Assembly (NCBI GenBank): GCA_030529085.1
Contig: JAUMXM010000012.1
Span: forward strand, 1 to 47,634
Source: Rikenellaceae bacterium
GTDB lineage: Bacteria; Bacteroidota; Bacteroidia; Bacteroidales; Rikenellaceae
DNA: 47,634 bases
Direction: 5' to 3'
A model generated the notes under the pieces. It worked only from the letters and a program-made list of their open reading frames with translations. It was not told the origin of the DNA and ran no database searches. The translations under genes were made by a program, and so were the position numbers. Positions 43,407-47,634 of the stretch are shown here, one piece after another (the first letter of the stretch is position 1; each line of letters begins with the position of its first letter).

Positions 43407-46307
43407 TTAGAAGCCGAAGATCTCCTCCTGCGTCACCGTGCGTACCTTGCCCAGCGACTTGAGGTAGTTCATATCCAGATCCTTGATATCACCCAGGATG
43501 CAGTAGTGGTAGGTACGATCCTTCACCCACTTCTCCTGCGCAGCCTTCACATCCTGAAGAGTCATCGAGGGAACAGCCTCATAGAGAGCCTTCGTGCGAT
43601 CGACCTCAACACCCATATCCTCCATCGTGATTGCTACGTTGAGTACCTCACGCTTCACCGTGCGATCGGTGCGAATGCGCTCCACAAGGGCCTTCTTGGC
43701 AATCTCGAAGGCAGCCTCCGACTCGGGCATCTGGTTGATAATCTCGTCGAAAGCCTCGATGGCCTGCTGCATCTTGTCGTTCTGCGTAGCGATGAAGGCC
43801 GTAAAGGTGTAGGGCACCGTCTTGTGGGTCGGCAAGGTCAGCTGGGCCGAAGCCGAGTAGGCCAGACCGCGCGCCTCGCGCATCTCCTGGAAGACAATGG
43901 CATTCATACCACCGCCGAAGTACTCGTTGTAGAGTGCCAACTCGGCATCGTAAGCGGGGTCGAACTGCTCGCCACGGTTCGAGAACTGGGCGTAGTAGAT
44001 CTGCTTGGCATCGTACTGCGCCAACACCACCTCGCTCTCGTTGGTTGCAACGGGCTGCGGCAGGCGGTACTCCAGCGGCTCGGGGTTCTCCACCACAGCG
44101 TGGTGCTCCTCGATGAGGGCCGAAAGCTCCTCCTTCGAAAGGGGACCGTAGTAGAGCACGCGGTGCTGCTTGGCAGCAAGCGTTTTGACAGCCTCGAGCA
44201 GATCGTCCGACTGCAACGCCATCAGTTCCTTGTTGTCGAGCGTCGTGCGGTCGATGTAGTCACCGCCATTCGTGCAGTAGCGACGCAGGGCAGCGAAGCA
44301 GGCGCGCTGGTTGTGCTTCATATTGGCACGATTCTTCAGCGTATTGCCCTTCACACCCTGCAGCACAGCCTCGTCGGCTACGGCATTGGCGATGTGATCC
44401 TCATAAAGCTCCATCGTCGCAGCCATATGCTCCGAAAGGCCCGAGAGGGTAATCGTCGTGCGCGTAGCACCCGGCATCACGCGGTAGTTCGAGGCGATGT
44501 TGTAGAGTGCCACAGCCAACTCCTCGGCCGAACGCGACGTGGTTCCGAGGTAGTTCAGGTAGTCGCAGGCAACCGAGAGCTCGGGGTTGGCCTCGGTACC
44601 TGTATTATAGAGGTACGAGAGCGAGTAGAGGTCGGTCGTCTCATTCTTCTTGTAGAGCACCTCCAGACCATTTGCGGTCGTGAAGCGTTCCACATCGGTT
44701 GCGGGGTCGAAGAAGCGCGGCTCGATGGGCTTCACCACCGAATTCTGCACCTCCTGCAGGAAGGCACTCTGCTTGTCGCGGTTCGTGACGATCGGCGTAA
44801 TGGCGGGCTTCGAAATCTTCTGCTCGTTGGGATCGACACCCTGGCGCTTATAGACAATGGCGTAGTTCTCGTTGCGAAGCGTCTGCTCGGCCCAAGCCAC
44901 AATATCGGCCTTCGTTACGGCAGCCATACGCTCCACGTCGGCAACCACATCGGCCCACTCACGACCATCGACAAAGGCATTCACAAACATATCGGCGCGG
45001 CCCTCATTGCTATCCATCACCTGCATCAGCTGTGCCTTGTAGTTGTTGATCGAGGCCTCCAAGAGGCTCTCGTCCCACTCACCCTTGCGAAGCTTCTCGA
45101 CCTCACCCAGCATCAGGTCACGCACCTCGTCGAGGCTCTGACCCGCCTTCGGGCGACCTTGAATCAGAAATTCGCCATAGTCGGGCTGCATGCTGGCACC
45201 GGCAAACATCGAGAGGGTCTTCTGCAGCTTGTTGATGTTCAGGTCGATAAGGCCGGCCTTGCCGTTGTTCAGAATATCTCCGGCCAGCGATGCGATGATA
45301 TTATCGTCGGTCAGCACACCACCCAGGCGCCATGCCACGGTGACATTCTCGGCCTCGGGACCAAAGACCTCCTTGATAATCGGGGCCGTGATCTCCTGCT
45401 CGGGCTCGAACGCGAGTTTCGGCAGTTCGGGATTGGGCTCCATCTGACCAAAGTACTTCTCGATGATGGCAACCATCTCGTCGGGATCGAAGTCACCCGA
45501 GAGGCAGATGGCCATGTTGTTGGGTACGTAGTAGGTCTTGTGGTAGTTCTTTACGTTCGTGATCGAGGGGTTCTTCAGGTGCTCCTGCGAGCCCAACACG
45601 GTCTGCTTGCCGTAGGGGTGGTTGGGGAAGAGAGCCGCCGAAACAGCCTCCCAAACCTTGCGCGAATCCTGCGTCAGCGACATATTCTTCTCCTCGTAGA
45701 TCGTCTCGAGCTCGGTGTGGAAGCCGCGAATCACGGGATTCATAAAGCGGTCGGCCTCGATCTTGGCCCAATTCTCGATCTGGTTCGAGGGGATATCCTC
45801 GATGTAGCAGGTGACATCCTGCGAGGTGTAGGCATTCGTGCCCTGGGCACCGATGGCCGACATCAGCTTGTCGTACTCGTTCGGGATGGCGATCTTCGAA
45901 GCCTCGTAGCTCACCGAGTCGATCACGCGGTAGATCGCCTGACGCTCGGCCTCATCCTCGGTCTTGCGATAGAGCTCAAAAAGGCGCTCGATCTCATCCA
46001 AGAGGGGCTTCTCGGCCGCATAATCCTGCGTACCGAACGAAGGGGTACCCTTGAACATCAGGTGCTCGAAATAGTGTGCCAGACCCGTTGTCTCGGCGGG
46101 GTCGTTCTTGCCACCCACACGTACGGCGATGTAGGTCTGGATACGCGGCGTCTCGTCATTGACGGCCATGTAGACCTTCAGCCCGTTGTCGAGCGTGTAG
46201 ATGCGTGCCCCCATCGGGTCGCCCTCGACCGTCTCGTAGGTGTAGGGGCTGCAAGCGGCGGCCAACATCGCTACGACAAAGGCCACCAAAGTAAGCAGTT
46301 TCTTCAT
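43407..46307 (-). CDS. M16 family zinc metallopeptidase, two-domain
   Basis: Predicted periplasmic or membrane-bound insulinase/pitrilysin-type peptidase of 966 residues; signal MKKLLTLVAFVVAMLAAAC with lipobox Cys. The active half has the inverted zinc motif H78-Y-F-E81-H82 (HYFEHLMFKGT) and the ELETIYEEKN helix with the third ligand. The second half (about 530-966) is the inactive M16 partner domain, including GGGMNAIVFQEMREARGLAYS with the substrate-binding Arg/Tyr pair. It lies 29 nt after the DUF456 gene and probably shares its transcript. Confidence 0.94.
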   Translation of the reverse strand: MKKLLTLVAFVVAMLAAACSPYTYETVEGDPMGARIYTLDNGLKVYMAVNDETPRIQTYIAVRVGGKNDPAETTGLAHYFEHLMFKGTPSFGTQDYAAEKPLLDEIERLFELYRKTEDEAERQAIYRVIDSVSYEASKIAIPNEYDKLMSAIGAQGTNAYTSQDVTCYIEDIPSNQIENWAKIEADRFMNPVIRGFHTELETIYEEKNMSLTQDSRKVWEAVSAALFPNHPYGKQTVLGSQEHLKNPSITNVKNYHKTYYVPNNMAICLSGDFDPDEMVAIIEKYFGQMEPNPELPKLAFEPEQEITAPIIKEVFGPEAENVTVAWRLGGVLTDDNIIASLAGDILNNGKAGLIDLNINKLQKTLSMFAGASMQPDYGEFLIQGRPKAGQSLDEVRDLMLGEVEKLRKGEWDESLLEASINNYKAQLMQVMDSNEGRADMFVNAFVDGREWADVVADVERMAAVTKADIVAWAEQTLRNENYAIVYKRQGVDPNEQKISKPAITPIVTNRDKQSAFLQEVQNSVVKPIEPRFFDPATDVERFTTANGLEVLYKKNETTDLYSLSYLYNTGTEANPELSVACDYLNYLGTTSRSAEELAVALYNIASNYRVMPGATRTTITLSGLSEHMAATMELYEDHIANAVADEAVLQGVKGNTLKNRANMKHNQRACFAALRRYCTNGGDYIDRTTLDNKELMALQSDDLLEAVKTLAAKQHRVLYYGPLSKEELSALIEEHHAVVENPEPLEYRLPQPVATNESEVVLAQYDAKQIYYAQFSNRGEQFDPAYDAELALYNEYFGGGMNAIVFQEMREARGLAYSASAQLTLPTHKTVPYTFTAFIATQNDKMQQAIEAFDEIINQMPESEAAFEIAKKALVERIRTDRTVKREVLNVAITMEDMGVEVDRTKALYEAVPSMTLQDVKAAQEKWVKDRTYHYCILGDIKDLDMNYLKSLGKVRTVTQEEIFGF

Positions 46308-46336
46308 ACTTATATAAATTTAGTGTGTTTTCGTTC

Positions 46337-46849
46337 TTAAAAGAGGCCGACGACCCACTCCTTGACGGGGCTCCAGCAGGCTGCAACGACGACGCCTGTC
46401 ATCCAAAAGGCAACAATGAGCTTGATTCCCGTGCCGACAATAAAGGCCAGGAAGGAGCCAAAGCCACTCTTGAGTGCTTGCGACGAGTCGGATTTCGTGC
46501 GACTCATCTCGCCCAACACGGCACCGAAGAAGGGGCCTAAAATAATTCCGAAGGGAGGGAAGAGGAACAAACCGGCAAAGACGCCAATCGTAGCGCCCCA
46601 CGCGCCGGCCTTCGAGCCGCCAAACTTGCGCGTCATATAGGCCGGCAAGACATAGTCGGCCAGGCTGACCAACAAGACCACTACCAACCAAATCACGAGC
46701 GAGGTTGTATCAACTTCGGCATAAGAGGTAAAATAGAGGCACACCAGGGCAATGTAGTTCAAAAGGATACCCGGAAGAATGGGCACGATACATCCCAAGA
46801 CGCCAACCAACGAAAGAAAAAAGGCAATGACTGCCAATGCAATATCCAT
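46337..46849 (-). CDS. DUF456 family membrane protein
   Basis: A 170-residue integral membrane protein of unknown function. Seen: several hydrophobic helices (ALAVIAFFLSLVGVLGCIV, LVIWLVVVLLVSLADYVL, SGFGSFLAFIVGTGIKLIV) and the glycine-rich DUF456 core GATIGVFAGLFLFPPFGIILGP as two adjacent segments. First gene before the M16 peptidase; it has its own -7 box. Confidence 0.85.
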   Translation of the reverse strand: MDIALAVIAFFLSLVGVLGCIVPILPGILLNYIALVCLYFTSYAEVDTTSLVIWLVVVLLVSLADYVLPAYMTRKFGGSKAGAWGATIGVFAGLFLFPPFGIILGPFFGAVLGEMSRTKSDSSQALKSGFGSFLAFIVGTGIKLIVAFWMTGVVVAACWSPVKEWVVGLF

Positions 46850-46869
46850 AACAAAACGTGTTTATAGGA

Positions 46870-46877
46870 CAAAGATA
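46870..46877 (-). promoter_or_regulatory. -7 box of DUF456-M16
   Basis: Minus-strand TATCTTTG matches TAnnTTTG, 20 nt before the DUF456 ATG; no -33 TTTG is evident. Confidence 0.5.
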
Positions 46878-46952
46878 GAAAAAAGTTTTTAGTTTTGGTT
46901 TTCAGGGGGTGGTTTTCGAAGTGCAACGGTCGGCAGCGAGGGGATAAAGGCA

Positions 46953-46990
46953 CAAAAAAAGAGGTGTAACCCACAGGGATCACACCTCTT
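46953..46990 (-). terminator. terminator of the rpsR-rplI unit
   Basis: AAGAGGTGT (46959-46967) / ACACCTCTT (46982-46990) stem. On the minus strand it is followed by a T run (complement of 46953-46960). It lies 22 nt below the rplI stop. Confidence 0.85.
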
Positions 46991-47012
46991 ATCGTATCGA
47001 ATAACCGTTGGT

Positions 47013-47456
47013 TTACTCCTCAGCAGCTACTACCGAGAACTTCACCTCAGCCTTCACCTCGCGGTGGAGCTTGGCAACGGCGATGTACTCACCTACCATC
47101 TTCACAGCCTCAACAGCGATAGCCTTGCGGTCGATCGTTACACCCTTAGCGGCCAGAGCCTCAGCCAGGTCGTTAGCGGTAACCGTACCGAAGAGCTTGC
47201 CCTCCTCAGCCTTAGCCGAGATCGTGAGCTGCAGGTTCGAGATCGTCTCAGCGAGTGCCTGAGCGTCGGCCAGGATCTTAGCATCCTTGTGAGCGCGCTG
47301 CTTCAGGTTCTCGGCCAGGATCTTCTTAGCCGAAGCCGTAGCGGCCTTAGCGAAACCCTGGGGAATGAGGTAGTTGTTAGCGTAGCCGGGCTTTACGTTC
47401 ACGATATCGTTGGCGTAGCCCAGGTTCTCCATATCTTTGATCAGAATAACTTCCAT
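47013..47456 (-). CDS. rplI: 50S ribosomal protein L9
   Basis: Large-subunit protein that helps keep the reading frame. Length 147 residues: N-terminal rRNA-binding domain with MEVILIKDMENLGYANDIV and VKPGYANNYLIPQGFAKAA, a long connecting helix, and the C-terminal domain with KLFGTVTANDLAEAL. It follows rpsR by 20 nt, the standard rpsF-rpsR-rplI order, and has an unusually good ribosome-binding site. Confidence 0.98.
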   Translation of the reverse strand: MEVILIKDMENLGYANDIVNVKPGYANNYLIPQGFAKAATASAKKILAENLKQRAHKDAKILADAQALAETISNLQLTISAKAEEGKLFGTVTANDLAEALAAKGVTIDRKAIAVEAVKMVGEYIAVAKLHREVKAEVKFSVVAAEE

Positions 47457-47464
47457 AATCTTGT

Positions 47465-47471
47465 CCTCCTT
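47465..47471 (-). promoter_or_regulatory. Shine-Dalgarno of rplI
   Basis: Minus-strand AAGGAGG ends 8 nt before the rplI ATG at 47456. Perfect sites are uncommon in this phylum. Confidence 0.7.
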
Positions 47472-47476
47472 TTTTA

Positions 47477-47634
47477 TTATTTCATACCATCGGTTACGAA
47501 GGGCAGGATAGCCAGGTGGCGTGCACGCTTAACGGCCTGCGCAACCTTCTTCTGGAACTTCTGCGAAGTACCCGTCAGGCGGCGGGGCAGAATCTTACCC
47601 TGCTCGTTGAGGAACTTCTTCAGGAACTCACCGT
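47477..47634 (-). CDS. rpsR: 30S ribosomal protein S18 (N-terminal part outside the window)
   Basis: The last 52 codons are present, including [19 protein letters not shown] and the basic helix [17 protein letters not shown], which mark S18; the product ends TDGMK. It lies 20 nt upstream of rplI. The N-terminus and probably rpsF lie beyond the window. Confidence 0.95.
   Translation of the reverse strand, partial: GEFLKKFLNEQGKILPRRLTGTSQKFQKKVAQAVKRARHLAILPFVTDGMK

Noticed and set aside
43506..46340. Long plus-strand open frame opposite the M16 peptidase
   Set aside because: Same antisense effect of codon bias; the minus strand has signal peptide, HxxEH motif and both M16 domains.

Overview
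The window is a chromosomal segment of a Bacteroidales bacterium, most likely Rikenellaceae/Alistipes. The phylum call rests on a SusC/SusD pair, Bacteroidetes-only families (BACON, DUF4302, Mx1 metallopeptidase, GSCFA, fimbrillin), a 1095-residue SecA, and repeated copies of the Bacteroidetes promoter (TTTG, 19-20 nt, TAnnTTTG). The genus is inferred only from the GC-rich codon use and the gene mix. No phage, insertion sequence, CRISPR array, tRNA or rRNA was seen.

Layout. 1-4045 (minus): glyQS (cut by the window edge), radC, then acpP-fabF-rnc. 4220-7468 (plus): pepE, tyrA, a YraN protein and waaA. 7520-8530 (minus): aroB. 8611-10875 (plus): typA and rpiB. 10943-11749 (minus): ispE. 11925-20472 (minus): a five-gene outer-membrane uptake locus, susC-susD-Mx1 metallopeptidase-DUF4302-BACON lipoprotein. 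20473-21139: an AT-rich spacer with promoters and a doubtful membrane micro-ORF. 21140-25454 (plus): GSCFA, a PafA-like phosphatase with altered metal ligands, SufE, a DUF59 protein and a short DUF2851 protein. 25455-28503 (plus): a self-contained module with its own promoter, a folded GC-rich leader, a 59-residue peptide, and a lipoprotein joining a fimbrillin domain to a catalytically degenerate PI-PLC barrel. 28651-32414 (plus): secA and a dCMP deaminase. 32488-37216 (minus): M23 peptidase-ispD-membrane protein-clan GH-A hydrolase. 37392-39720 (plus): lpxK-punA-ssb. 39923-41947 (minus): M49 dipeptidyl peptidase III. 42128-43325 (plus): panC-panD. 43407-46849 (minus): DUF456 protein and M16 peptidase. 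47013-end (minus): rpsR (cut by the edge) and rplI.

Much of the window is core metabolism and envelope building: fatty acid synthesis (acpP, fabF), lipid A/Kdo (waaA, lpxK), MEP isoprenoid synthesis (ispE, ispD), aromatic amino acids (aroB, tyrA), pantothenate (panC, panD), protein export (secA) and Fe-S assembly (sufE, DUF59). The accessory parts are the SusCD locus, which looks aimed at a peptide or glycopeptide because its only enzyme is a metallopeptidase, and the fimbrillin/pseudo-PI-PLC module, the best candidate here for an undescribed surface system. Most transcription units end in clear hairpin/T-run terminators, several of them shared between convergent genes.
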